A stretch of 64,000 nt of DNA. Origin: Ga0077536 sp035325705 (GTDB taxonomy: Bacteria > Pseudomonadota > Gammaproteobacteria > Ga0077536). Both the position numbers and the translations under genes were made by a program. Below the pieces are notes generated by a model. It had not been told where the DNA came from, made no database searches, and saw nothing but the letters and a program-made list of their open reading frames with translations. How positions within the stretch are numbered: the stretch's first letter is position 1; each line of letters begins with the position of its first letter. Positions 52,847 through 61,666 of this stretch are shown here, in pieces. The stretch covers positions 48,045 to 112,044 of the forward strand of contig DAOKZI010000015.1 of NCBI GenBank assembly GCA_035325705.1, read 5' to 3'.

Positions 52847-53200
52847 ATGTCCTCGATCGAACTAGAGTACGACTTTTCTCACCTCCGCGAATCAAAGGCG
52901 CGCAGGGACGCCGAGATTGTCGCCAAGGGCGCCGAGCATGGCGCGGAATGGGCGCAAAAACATGCCGAGTACGACTTGCTTAAACACATTGCGGAGGAAG
53001 TATCCGAAGGCAACTACGAAGCAGCCACGGAGGCCTTGAAATCTTTTCACGAGGCACGCGGCGGCAGCGATTTCTTCCTGATCGAAGTATTTGGCGACCT
53101 ATACGATCAGTTCCGCGGTTATCCGCCCGAGGCGTACTTCGACAGTTTCGTAGAAGCCGCCGCCAAGGTGTTCGACGCCTTCGAAGCGGCGGAGGGTTGA
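52847..53200 (+). CDS. Hypothetical acidic element protein, 117 aa
   Basis: ATG preceded by GAAAGGAG at 5 to 6 nt. The protein is mostly helical and acidic (LEYDFSHLRESKARRDAEIV; SFVEAAAKVFDAFEAAEG), without motifs I recognise. It ends in a transcript with a clear intrinsic terminator about 60 bp downstream. Confidence 0.6.
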   Translation: MSSIELEYDFSHLRESKARRDAEIVAKGAEHGAEWAQKHAEYDLLKHIAEEVSEGNYEAATEALKSFHEARGGSDFFLIEVFGDLYDQFRGYPPEAYFDSFVEAAAKVFDAFEAAEG

Positions 53201-53262
53201 GCGATGGGGTGTGAAGCTGCGACCTAGAATCGTGCCTCCTCTGGCGTCCCTGGTGTCCCTGA

Positions 53263-53288
53263 GCCGACCTAGCGTCGGCTTCTTTTTG
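53263..53288 (+). terminator. Rho-independent terminator
   Basis: Stem GCCGAC (53263-53268) and GTCGGC (53274-53279) with loop CTAGC, followed by TTCTTTTTG. It closes the int-to-117-aa-gene transcript and insulates the alpA region downstream. Confidence 0.82.
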
Positions 53289-53342
53289 TCGCGAGGCGGT
53301 TCCGGCCGTATACATGCCGCGCTAGTCGGTTCTTATCGTGTT

Positions 53343-53367
53343 ATGCACCTAACCGCAGAGGGTGCAT
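53343..53367. promoter_or_regulatory. Inverted repeat covering the alpA ribosome binding site
   Basis: ATGCACC (53343-53349) and GGTGCAT (53361-53367) are exact inverse complements and end one base before the GTG start of alpA; the GAGG ribosome binding site lies inside. It could be an autoregulatory operator or a translation-blocking hairpin. Confidence 0.5.
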
Positions 53368-53368
53368 C

Positions 53369-53560
53369 GTGGCACACCAAATCCTTCGAATTTCTGACGT
53401 TCAGAAACAGGTTCGGCTCTCCCGCGCCAGCATTTACCGTTTGATCCGCGCCGGCCAATTTCCTGCGCCGGTCAAACTGACGGCCAAGGCAAGCGGCTGG
53501 AGCGCAGACGCAGTCGACAGCTGGGTCGCATCGCGAACGGCTCAGGCCGCGGAGGCGTGA
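53369..53560 (+). CDS. alpA: AlpA-family excisionase/transcriptional regulator
   Basis: A 63-aa MerR-like winged-helix protein with the AlpA signature ILRISDVQKQVRLSRASIYR (residues 5-24), LIRAGQFPAPVKLTAKASGW and WSADAVDSWVASR. These small proteins control integrase or excision in P4-like satellites and integrative elements. GTG start with GAGG upstream; next gene begins 4 bp after its stop. Confidence 0.85.
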   Translation: MAHQILRISDVQKQVRLSRASIYRLIRAGQFPAPVKLTAKASGWSADAVDSWVASRTAQAAEA

Positions 53561-53564
53561 ACCG

Positions 53565-56312
53565 ATGAACGTAACGGAGGCCGCCGCCGGCGTTGTCGCG
53601 CCGACGGCGGGGGCATCGGCAGCGGGAGACATGGGAAAACTAGTACGCGCCAGCAGTGTGGACCCGAAGGCTGGCGGCAAGTTGACGGTCTTCACGAACG
53701 CGAGCGGCCTGCTGACCAAGAGCTACGATCTGGACGCCGACGGTTCGCTGCAGAAGGCTACCCGCGGCCAGATGTCGCGCGGGACCGCGCGGCGAGTCAG
53801 CGTGCGCGGCGTCTGCGAGCTCGCCGCCCTCATGCAGGGCCTAGAGACCAATCAGGCGCTCGCGCACGGCATTTTCGATGCTGATGAAGTGCGCATCGTT
53901 CCCGACGAGGACGTGCATCGCGTCCGCGGGGCGAAGTCGAGGACGAAGAAATTCATGCGCTGGCCGACCGGCCCGGCGATCATGATGATCGACCACGATC
54001 CCGCGCCAGACGCAGAGCCCATCACGCCCGACGACTTGCGCCGCATCCTGATCGAAGTCTGCCCCGCGCTCGCCGCGGCGCCGATGGTGTCGATCGCGTC
54101 GTCGTCGAGCTTCATCTACAACGCGGCCACCGGCGAGCAGCTGCAAGGCCTGCGAGGCTTCCGCCTATACGTACTGGTCGCGAAGGGCACGGACATCCCG
54201 CGCGCGGGCAAAGCGCTGTTCGAGCGCCTATGGCTCGCGGGGCGCGGCCGCTTCGCTGTGTCGAAGTCCGGGCAGCACCTGAAGCGCTCGTTGATCGATG
54301 CAACGGTGTGGAGTCCGGAGCATTTGGACTTCGCGGCCGGCGCCGCATGCACGCCACCGCTCGAGCAGCGCCGGCCGACGCCGACGTGCTGGAACGATGA
54401 CGCGCCGCCGTTCGATACGCGCGGGATTCTCGACCTGACGCCCGCGGAGACTTCCGAGCTCGAAGCGATCGAGCGTCAGGCGAAAGACGCTGTCGCGGAC
54501 GAAGTCGCGCATGCCCGTGCCGAATACGTGAAGGAGCGCGGCGAGGCGCTGAAGGCGCGCGGCGTCGACAGTGACCGCGCGCACGCTATCGTCTCGTCGG
54601 CGCTCGATCGCGGCGTGCTCTATCCGGAGTTCTCCATCACGTTACATGACGGCATCGAGGCGACGGTCGCCGAAATTCTGGACAACCCGAAAAAGTACAA
54701 CGCGGTGCGGTGCGCTGACCCGCTCGAACCGGACTACCGGAACGACAGGCGCGTCGCGATCATCCGCACGCTGGGCGGCCGCCCGAGCATCTACAGCCAC
54801 GCCCATGGCGACCAGACGTTCGAACTATGCCGGCAGCCGACGGAGCTGCGCGTGCAGCCGGGCGAAGAATCCTGGCGCGCCGATGACGCGTTGCAGGTGA
54901 TGCGCCGGAACCACTTCTACGATTACGGCCCGCGGGTCGCGCGCGTCACGGTCGACGGCACGCTGCAGGTGCTGAGCTCGACGGCGCTGTGCGATCACGC
55001 CAGTCGCGTCGTGCGCTGGACGAAGTACGACGCCCGGTCGAAGGCATGGGCGCCGACGGCCATGCCCCCTCGCATCGCGGACTTCATCGTCGAGCGCACC
55101 GGCGGCGAGCGCGGTCTGCCGCCGCTGACTGCCGTCATCACCGCGCCGACCATGCGGCCGGACGGCACGGTGCTCGACGTGCCGGGCTACGACGACGAGA
55201 CCGGGCTGTACTACGCCACGCAGGAAGTCGATCTGCCTCGGGTGCCGGATGCGCCGTCGATCGACGACGTACGCGCCGCCCTGCGCGCCCTGTGGGCGCC
55301 GGTGGCGCTCTTCCCGTATGACAGTGCCGAGAGTCGGGCCGTCATGCTGGCGGCGCTCCTGACGGCCGCCGTGCGGCCTGGCGTACCGACGGTGCCGGGC
55401 TTTGCCTTCGACGCGCCGGCGGCGGGATCTGGCAAGACGCTGGCCGCGCGCACGGTTGCCGCGCTGATGGGGCGGTCAGTGCGGCTGCTGTCGCCGCCGC
55501 GAGACGAGGCCGAGTTAGGCAAGGTGCTGTTCGCCGCGCTGTTGGCGGGCGACCCCGCCATCGTGTTCGACAACGTCGTGCGGCCCGTCGAGGGCGCGGC
55601 CCTGAATGCCTTCCTGACGGCACCGACGTACGCCGATCGCGTGCTCGGGGAATCGCGCGTCGTAGCGCTACCGAACCGCTCCCTGCTGATGGCGACCGGC
55701 AACAACATCAGGTTCGTCGGCGACACCTGCCGGCGCTTCCTCGCCTGCCGCATCGACGCACGCGTCGAGGTGCCTTTCCTCCGGCGGTTCGGCTTCGATC
55801 CAGTGACGAGGGTGCAGGACAACCGCATCGACTTGATCATCGCGGCCCTGACCGTGCTCCGCGGCTACATGGTGCGTGGCGTGCCGCTGGCGGCGGGGCG
55901 CCTAGCGTCGTTCGAAGTGTGGGACGACCTGGTCAGGCAATGCGTGTGCTGGCTCGCCGAGATCGACGTCGGCCTCGAGCTCGCCGACCCCATCACCAGC
56001 GCGGTGGCTGCCGTCAACGAGGACCCACAGAAAGCCGTGCTCGCGGCGGTGCTCGCCGCGTGGCGGGCGGCCTTCGCCGACCGGGCCGTGCCGGCGAAAG
56101 ATGCGATCGCGACGGCGGACGGATTGGGAGAAGTCGGTGAAGCACTCGACGCCGCGATGCGGGACGTGCATGCGGGTGATGTTCGGTTCGATGCAAAGCG
56201 GCTGGGACTGTGGCTGCGGCAGCACGCAGGACAGATCGCTGGCGGTCTGCGGTTCGAACGTGCCGAAGACCGGCACACGAAGGCGGCGCTGTGGCGGGCG
56301 GTGCCGGCGTGA
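53565..56312 (+). CDS. Element replication protein with primase-like N-terminus and P-loop helicase-like C-terminus
   Basis: A 915-aa protein. The N-terminal half contains MMIDHDPAPDAEP (near residue 141), a DxD-like acidic motif in the position expected for an archaeo-eukaryotic-type primase or RepB-like domain. The C-terminal half is an ATPase with Walker A DAPAAGSGKTLAARTV (around residue 620) and Walker B AIVFDNVV (near 666), plus an NxxFxG-like sensor region LLMATGNNIRFVGDTCRRF. Such primase-helicase proteins replicate satellites like P4. GGAGG lies 9 nt before the ATG. It is directly followed by an origin-like repeat region. Confidence 0.75.
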   Translation: MNVTEAAAGVVAPTAGASAAGDMGKLVRASSVDPKAGGKLTVFTNASGLLTKSYDLDADGSLQKATRGQMSRGTARRVSVRGVCELAALMQGLETNQALAHGIFDADEVRIVPDEDVHRVRGAKSRTKKFMRWPTGPAIMMIDHDPAPDAEPITPDDLRRILIEVCPALAAAPMVSIASSSSFIYNAATGEQLQGLRGFRLYVLVAKGTDIPRAGKALFERLWLAGRGRFAVSKSGQHLKRSLIDATVWSPEHLDFAAGAACTPPLEQRRPTPTCWNDDAPPFDTRGILDLTPAETSELEAIERQAKDAVADEVAHARAEYVKERGEALKARGVDSDRAHAIVSSALDRGVLYPEFSITLHDGIEATVAEILDNPKKYNAVRCADPLEPDYRNDRRVAIIRTLGGRPSIYSHAHGDQTFELCRQPTELRVQPGEESWRADDALQVMRRNHFYDYGPRVARVTVDGTLQVLSSTALCDHASRVVRWTKYDARSKAWAPTAMPPRIADFIVERTGGERGLPPLTAVITAPTMRPDGTVLDVPGYDDETGLYYATQEVDLPRVPDAPSIDDVRAALRALWAPVALFPYDSAESRAVMLAALLTAAVRPGVPTVPGFAFDAPAAGSGKTLAARTVAALMGRSVRLLSPPRDEAELGKVLFAALLAGDPAIVFDNVVRPVEGAALNAFLTAPTYADRVLGESRVVALPNRSLLMATGNNIRFVGDTCRRFLACRIDARVEVPFLRRFGFDPVTRVQDNRIDLIIAALTVLRGYMVRGVPLAAGRLASFEVWDDLVRQCVCWLAEIDVGLELADPITSAVAAVNEDPQKAVLAAVLAAWRAAFADRAVPAKDAIATADGLGEVGEALDAAMRDVHAGDVRFDAKRLGLWLRQHAGQIAGGLRFERAEDRHTKAALWRAVPA

Positions 56313-56314
56313 AC

Positions 56315-56510
56315 TCGCAAAAATTTGCAGCTTCGCGTCGCCGGCGGGCGAAGTCGCAAAAATCTGCACGTGTGACCGAGCGCCGGAGCGCCGGATTTGC
56401 GGGGAGTGCGGGTAGTTGCGGGGAGGATATAAACCATCTTCTGAAAACTGTCAGTGACAGTTTTTATATAGAGGCTGAAACCCTCCCCGCAACTACCCGC
56501 ACTCCCCGCA
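56315..56510. repeat. Origin-like repeat region: direct repeats plus a perfect 29-bp inverted repeat
   Basis: Two 15-bp direct repeats TCGCAAAAATTTGCA (56315-56329) and TCGCAAAAATCTGCA (56354-56368) are followed by inverted arms of 29 bp (56398-56426 and 56482-56510; TGCGGGGAGTGCGGGTAGTT...), exact to the base. Between the arms is an AT-rich 55-bp segment with a 9-bp hairpin AAAACTGTC/GACAGTTTT (56444-56464) followed by T-rich sequence. Repeats plus an AT-rich core directly after a primase-helicase gene fit a replication origin. The inner hairpin may alternatively be a bidirectional terminator. Confidence 0.65.
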
Positions 56511-56532
56511 GGCGCTCGAAGGGGTGGCGACG

Positions 56533-57003
56533 ATGACGTCCGCGCACATTCGCATGCTCGAACGCGCGGCGCGGACCGTCGGCGATGCGTGGCCGCGTGA
56601 CGATGTCGAGCGGGCGGCGTTCCTCGATTTCGTCCGAGATCAAATCCGCCAATCCTCGTCGCCGGAAACCTTGCTGTTCGTCCGTCACGACCCCGTCGGT
56701 GTGAAATGGACGGTCGGCCCCCTTTCGAACCCCCGCGAGATCGATCTGCCGCTCGACGGCGCGCAGCTGGCACGCGACGCCATCCACGCCTTCAACGAAG
56801 GGCGCGATTTCGTCTCGCCTGTCACGCAGCAGGGGTTTTACACCAGCGTGCGCCGCACCCTGGTAAAGCGGCTTCGCGCCGAATGCCTCGCCCTTGCTAC
56901 CGAAGTCGCCAACATCCGCATGAACGGGCGCTACGTGCCGGCGCCGGGCTCGCCGCAGATCATCACCGAAAGAGCACGCCGACGGCCCCTGACAGTTACC
57001 TGA
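56533..57003 (+). CDS. Hypothetical element protein, 156 aa
   Basis: Begins with ATG at 56533 (a GTG three codons earlier is possible). A soluble alpha/beta-looking protein (LEFVRDQ-type helix FLDFVRDQIRQSSSPETLLF; PREIDLPLDGAQLARDAIHA) without recognised motifs. The C-terminus is basic (ERARRRPLTVT). It lies just after the origin-like region. Confidence 0.6.
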   Translation: MTSAHIRMLERAARTVGDAWPRDDVERAAFLDFVRDQIRQSSSPETLLFVRHDPVGVKWTVGPLSNPREIDLPLDGAQLARDAIHAFNEGRDFVSPVTQQGFYTSVRRTLVKRLRAECLALATEVANIRMNGRYVPAPGSPQIITERARRRPLTVT

Positions 57004-57066
57004 CAGCGGCCGTTCCCGATCGCGCGAGCGCGCTACCGTATGGGCTCAAGCGAAAAGGGACGCGGT

Positions 57067-57834
57067 ATGACAAACAAAATTACGTCGTGGCAATACGGCC
57101 AAGCGGTGATCGAAGAGATGCGCCGGCTCTGCGATCAGTCGAATTACGAAGTCGAGCGCGTCGACGAAGAGCTCGCGCGCAACAGCGCCCAGCACCGCGC
57201 ACTCGCCGACGAAAAAGCCGACCTGGCGAAGGAGACGCTGCCGCTGGCGCGCCGGGTGCGCGAGGCGGCGGCAGATCCCCGCCTCGAGCTCGATGCGGAC
57301 TTCGCCGCGCGACACGAAGCGGACCAGCAGCGCCTTGCTGCGAACAACGCACGCTTTCAGGAGATCAACGTCGAGCTTCACGCGCTGACCGTCGAGCATT
57401 CGGAGTTGACGGCCGAACGCCGCGCGGCGGCCGACGCCGACGGACACACGTGCGCAAACGGCAGGCGCGCGGCGATCGATGTCGGCCTGAAGTTCATCAC
57501 CGACGCACCGGCGATGTTCAAGGAAGGCTTAGACGATCTCGTAGCCGGTCATGCGCGCATCAACCAAGGCTTCGCAAAGGTCGCGCAGGCCCGCCGCGCC
57601 GTCGAGGGTCCTGCGGTCGAGCTAACCCGACTCATGCCGTGGACCGAGCTGCACGCCAAGCTCAACCTTCAAGAGCAGATCCTTGATTGGCTCGACTTGC
57701 GATTGCCGGAGCTGCGCTGGTTCCGCGGCCCAGGTTCGCAGCTGTCGCAGGACGAGGTTGATTCGATCTTGGGCCGGATGACCGACGCGATGCACGCCAT
57801 CGCCAACCGATGCAGCGTGGAGGGCGCGCGATGA
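57067..57834 (+). CDS. Hypothetical coiled-coil element protein, 255 aa
   Basis: ATG at 57067 follows AAAAGGGA at about 8 nt. The first half is a long heptad-rich helix (VIEEMRRLCDQSNYEVERVD through VEHSELTAERRAAADADG), a likely coiled coil; the second half is alpha-helical with a conserved-looking LPELRWFRGPGSQLSQDEVD. No family recognised. Its stop overlaps the next start (ATGA), the first of a chain of coupled genes. Confidence 0.65.
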   Translation: MTNKITSWQYGQAVIEEMRRLCDQSNYEVERVDEELARNSAQHRALADEKADLAKETLPLARRVREAAADPRLELDADFAARHEADQQRLAANNARFQEINVELHALTVEHSELTAERRAAADADGHTCANGRRAAIDVGLKFITDAPAMFKEGLDDLVAGHARINQGFAKVAQARRAVEGPAVELTRLMPWTELHAKLNLQEQILDWLDLRLPELRWFRGPGSQLSQDEVDSILGRMTDAMHAIANRCSVEGAR

Positions 57835-58415
57835 ACTTCAACGAAATCGCCGATCAGCTGTACGGCGCAACCACGGGCGCACGCGACGGCGCACCTGCCG
57901 AGAACGCGACCTTCCTCGCCGGGCGCACGGAATCGGAAAGCTCGAAGGCTCCGCCGGGCGAGGTCACGCCGGCGGCCAATATTGACGCCGTGCTGCCGGG
58001 GCAGCTATACGCGCACACGCGACGGCAGAGCGCGGTGGATTTCGTCAAGCGCGACGAGCGCGCGCACCTTATGAGCGGCCATCAGATCAGTGCGATCGCG
58101 GATGTAGTACAACCTTTGATGGACGCGATGGGCATCGACCATCGTCATCACGAAGTTTTGCAGCGTGCCATCACGCACGGCCCGAGCGCGACGGACGAGC
58201 AGCGACTTGCGTGGCGGCGCGAAGCCGAGGACCGGCTACACGGTGCGTATGGCGATCGCTGGCAGGAAGTGCACGCCCTCGCTCGTCGATGGGTAGCGCG
58301 TGATCCGCAAGTGGCCGATTGGTTGACCGCGACGGGTGCGGGCGACCATCCCGACCTTGTCGAAGCAGTTGCCGAAATCGCATGGCAGAAGCGCCTTCAA
58401 GATCTGCACGAATGA
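57831..58415 (+). CDS. Phage-like protein of unknown function, 194 aa
   Basis: Starts in a 4-bp overlap with the coiled-coil gene. The disordered, Ala/Glu/Ser-rich N-terminus leads to a helical C-terminus with YGDRWQEVHALARRWVARDP and the segment TATGAGDHPDLVEAVAEIAW. This resembles the TGLGNHPxVxxLL sequence found near the C-terminus of several phage scaffold-like and structural proteins; the resemblance is by memory and weak. The function is otherwise unknown. Confidence 0.55.
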   Translation: MNFNEIADQLYGATTGARDGAPAENATFLAGRTESESSKAPPGEVTPAANIDAVLPGQLYAHTRRQSAVDFVKRDERAHLMSGHQISAIADVVQPLMDAMGIDHRHHEVLQRAITHGPSATDEQRLAWRREAEDRLHGAYGDRWQEVHALARRWVARDPQVADWLTATGAGDHPDLVEAVAEIAWQKRLQDLHE

Positions 58416-58933
58416 ACATTCAGCTGAGCCAGACTGAGGTCGAAGACTGCGCCCGCATTCTGCTCGGCGCGCTCGAGGACCACATGTCGGAGCGCGAGGG
58501 CATCGTGCTGATGGATATCGCCATCGAGCACGCGCGATCGCGCGGCGTCGACGTCGAGGCCGTCTTCGAGCACGCGCAGCGCGATCCCCTCCTCGAGACG
58601 TTGGTGCGCCATCCGGCAGGTACGGCGGCGTTGTTCGCGACATTGGCGGCGCGAGGACCCCACGGCCGCCGCGGCCCTCCGGCGGTCTTGGGATGGATTC
58701 AAGGCGGGACTCTGTTCGCGTATTGCCCGGCGTGTGGCGACATGCACCGGCACGGTTCGGGCGGTGCCCGGATCGGACGCATCGAGGATCGCGTCGCGCA
58801 TTGCGATCGCGGCTCGCCGATCGATTACAGCATTCTGCCGGTGCCGCCCGAAACCTGGCCGATGCCGACGGCGAAAAAGCCCGGCCGCGGGCGCAAACCG
58901 CGCGATTGGAAGCCGAGCTATGAATTCCACTGA
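58412..58933 (+). CDS. Hypothetical element protein with Cys/His motif, 173 aa
   Basis: Starts in an ATGA overlap with the preceding gene. The N-terminal half is helical (LSQTEVEDCARILLGALEDH; ALFATLAARGPHGRRGPPAV). The C-terminal half has a possible metal site YCPACGDMHRHG (C-x2-C-x2-H-x-H) and a basic tail KKPGRGRKPRDWKPSYEFH, consistent with nucleic-acid binding. No family recognised. Confidence 0.6.
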   Translation: MNIQLSQTEVEDCARILLGALEDHMSEREGIVLMDIAIEHARSRGVDVEAVFEHAQRDPLLETLVRHPAGTAALFATLAARGPHGRRGPPAVLGWIQGGTLFAYCPACGDMHRHGSGGARIGRIEDRVAHCDRGSPIDYSILPVPPETWPMPTAKKPGRGRKPRDWKPSYEFH

Positions 58934-59111
58934 CGAGCTTCAGTGCACTCTCGCGGAGGCAGTCCGCGGGCGCACGCCCGAACCCGCCCCGCACCACGAC
59001 GCCGACGCTCCGTGGCGCGGGAAGGCGCGAGCGCTATGTGACGTGTGCCCGCGTCATGCAGTGATAGACGCGCCCTGCTTTCGCGAGCTGCGCGGGAAGT
59101 GCCCGACGTGA
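58920..59111 (+). CDS. Small Cys-rich element protein, 63 aa
   Basis: ATG at 58920 overlaps the end of the 173-aa gene by 14 bp. The C-terminal half has four cysteines in ALCDVCPRHAVIDAPCFREL and GKC, a zinc-ribbon-like spacing. Only context and the Cys pattern support it as a gene. Confidence 0.45.
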   Translation: MNSTDELQCTLAEAVRGRTPEPAPHHDADAPWRGKARALCDVCPRHAVIDAPCFRELRGKCPT

Positions 59112-59147
59112 AGCGGCGCGTCGCCGGTTTCCAGTGCGAGCACAACC

Positions 59148-59636
59148 GTGGGTTGCCGTGTGACTGAAGCCGCAGCACCTGCACGCCTGGCAACCGAGGA
59201 TCGAAAGCGCAAGTTTTGCGAGTTCGTCAGCGAGGGCCTCACCGCCGGAGACGCAGCAAAAGCTACAGGCGTCGCGCGCCGCACCGTTTTCTATTGGCGG
59301 CAGGGGGACGCCGCGTTCGCCCGCGCTTGGGAAGAGGCCGAGCAGCTACGCGTCGAAGCTTTAGAAGCCGCTGCGCACCGCCTGGCACTGTCCGGCGATG
59401 CCGTGATGCTCAAGTTCTTGCTCAGCAACCTTGCGCCCGAAAAGTACAGCGAGCGTGCCCGCCTCGATGTCACGAGCGGCGGCGCACCGCTGCACCTAAG
59501 CGAATTGGAGCTCGCCACCCGCGTGGTGCAGGTGCTTAGCGCAGCCCAGCACGCCCCTGCGAGCATCGCGCACAACGCCGAGCCCATCGAGGACGTGGAG
59601 TGGCACGCGGTTGAAGACGTCGATGACTTGGTGTGA
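59148..59636 (+). CDS. Terminase small subunit-like HTH protein
   Basis: A 162-aa protein with an N-terminal helix-turn-helix of the phage terminase small-subunit/homeodomain type: FCEFVSEGLTAGDAAKATGV (about residues 23-42) then ARRTVFYWRQGDAAFARAWE. After it come LRVEALEAAAHRLALSGDAV and LKFLLSNLAPEKYSERARLD, which match the DNA-packaging small subunit pattern (...LK..LP.KY..R.). No large terminase follows in the window. GTG start at 59148, with a second GTG at 59160. Confidence 0.65.
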   Translation: MGCRVTEAAAPARLATEDRKRKFCEFVSEGLTAGDAAKATGVARRTVFYWRQGDAAFARAWEEAEQLRVEALEAAAHRLALSGDAVMLKFLLSNLAPEKYSERARLDVTSGGAPLHLSELELATRVVQVLSAAQHAPASIAHNAEPIEDVEWHAVEDVDDLV

Positions 59637-59819
59637 CGGGCGTGTGGTGCCAACTGTGAGTACAGGCAGCGCGAAGCGGCGCATCGGCTGCCTTGTAGTT
59701 CCGCTACTTGGATGCGGTCGATGGCTTCGGCCACAGAATCCACAGCGGCCGCGGCGACCGCTCGCCGACCACGCTGCGCGCGTCACGGCGCCGGCCGGCG
59801 TCGGAGTCCCGCGAGAACC

Positions 59820-59850
59820 GGGGGCCCAGGGGGTACCCCGGGGCGGGGGG
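59820..59850 (+). other. G-quadruplex-like G-run cluster
   Basis: Four G-runs of 5, 5, 4 and 6 within 31 bases (59820-59824, 59829-59833, 59840-59843, 59845-59850) separated by 4, 6 and 1 nt, meeting the usual four-run quadruplex pattern. The loop contains a GGGGTACCCC palindrome, so a hairpin competes. It lies in the 332-bp gene-free gap 59637-59968, about 120 bp before the virion-like pseudogene; nothing else was recognised there. Confidence 0.5.
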
Positions 59851-59968
59851 CAGATTTTCGTCAGATTGGCGGGGTGGGGTTTATACAAAGCCTTCGCCGC
59901 TGGTTCCCTTTTTCAAATCAAAAAATTCAAGAACGAGATAGCAAATGCTGTCGAAAGGAAGCCGCCTC

Positions 59969-61666
59969 GTGAAAGTTCCAACCTACGGCCCGGCGCCGCG
60001 AGTCAACCTGACCGCGATCCCCGGCGCTCGTGAAACGCCTATAGTTTCCCCGTCCTTACTCAGCGCCGCCGGCGATCGCCTCGCCGATGCCGGCGCAGCG
60101 GCATCCGCCGCCGGCGGCACTGCGCTCGGCGTCGCCGCAAGGCTTCAAGACGCCGAGAACGCCGACCTCATCTTTCGCGCAGAAGCTGCTCTCGCCGACG
60201 AATATCGCACCTTCGAGACGCAAGCCAGCGAGCGCCGCGGGCAACAGGCTTGGGGACTGACGAAGGACGCGGAGCGATGGTGGCACGACTCCGCGAGGTG
60301 CCACGCCTCCACCATGCCGAACGACATCACGCGCAAACTGTTCGAGCAGTCCATGACGAAGCTGCGCGTGCGCTCGCTCGACGCGATGTCCCTGCACGAA
60401 TCGCGCGAGCGGCAGGCTTCGCTCGAGGAATCGGCGCAAGCCAGTATCACATCTTCTATCAACATGGCGGCCGCCGGCTGGCACGACGCGGCAGCTGTAG
60501 CCGCTGCGAAACTGGACATTCTCCGCTGAACGGCGACGGTTTCTACTCTCAACGGCTGGTCACCAGAGCTGAAGGCGGCGAAAGAATCCGAATTTTTGAC
60601 CAACCTGCACCGCCAAGTGTTGGGCGCGATGGCGGATGCCGATCCGAAGGCCGCGCAGAGCTACTACGACACGAACAAGGCGGAGATAGCGGGAACCGCG
60701 CAAGTGCAGATCGAGCGTTCCCTGCGGCTTGGCGGCATCAAGGTCCGCTCTCAGGAAGCTGCCGACGCAGTCATGGCGAAGGGGCTATCCGAAACCGAAG
60801 CATTCGCCTACGTCCGAAAGCATCATGAAGGCGAAGACGAAGACGCCATCCTTACGCGCGTGAAGGCGCAGTATGCTGAGCGCGAAGAGGCGACTATGAA
60901 GTATCGCGTCGCCGCGGCTAACAGCGCCTGGCGCCTCTACGCTGACACCGGCGACATTAACGCAGTGCCCTCGCATATCCTGGCTGCTATGGACGGCAAA
61001 GATTTCGCGACGCTGCGCGCCCAGGCAAAGCGGGACGCCGCCGGAATCAAGACGGAGACCGATTGGGGAGTGTACGGGGACCTGCGGTTCATGGCGGCAA
61101 ATGCCCCGGAAACTTTCCTCGGCACCGACCTGCGTGAACTATATCCCGCGCTCGCGCCGGCGGAGCGCGAGAAGCTGCACGATCTGCAGGACACGATCCG
61201 CAAGGGGGAAACGCCGAAGGCATCGGCCGACGACGTGACATTGATGCAGCAGATGACCGCGATCTATCGGGAGCTCGGCTGGGACGACGCGCCGAAGGAC
61301 AAGGCCAAAAAAGGCGCGCTATTCAAGGCGGTGGAGGACGCCATCTACGCCGAACAGCGGCGGCTTGGTGAGGACAAGAAGATTACTGACGAGCAGCGCC
61401 GAAAGATTATCGATCGGCTCATCGTCAGCGGTGAGATCGAAGGCGCCCACTGGTGGAGCTTCGACAAGCCTGCGCGTGCGTTCGAAGTCTCGCCCGACGA
61501 TGCGTCACGCTTCCGGGTGGAAGTGCCGGAATTCGAACGCAAGAAAATTGAAGCCGCGCTCCGCCGCGCTGGCCACCGCGTGGACGATGCCGCCGTCGAA
61601 GCGCTTTACAAGCGCGCGCTCGAAGCGGGAACGGTTCGCCAGCCGGTTGCGCCGGACGAGGACTAG
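59969..61666 (+). pseudogene. Phage virion (internal/injection-type) protein gene with an in-frame TGA
   Basis: One reading frame of 566 codons is broken only by TGA at 60527-60529 (codon 187). Upstream of the stop lies KVPTYGPAPRVNLTAIPGAR and a helical Ala-rich region; downstream, in the same frame and without a gap, TLNGWSPELKAAK and VLGAMADADPKAAQSYYDTN continue it. This layout (YG...V.L..IPG at the N-terminus, repeated GWSPE...DP.AA..YY motifs) is that of large phage virion proteins associated with DNA ejection; I name the type by recall. The GTG at 59969 follows AAGGAAG at 8 nt; an ATG at 59945 lies upstream. The stop could be a nonsense mutation or a readthrough site. Confidence 0.7.

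Noticed and set aside
59108..59167. A 19-codon frame beginning with GTG in the stop of the 63-aa gene
   Set aside because: Follows the GTGA overlap habit but is too short and has no independent support.
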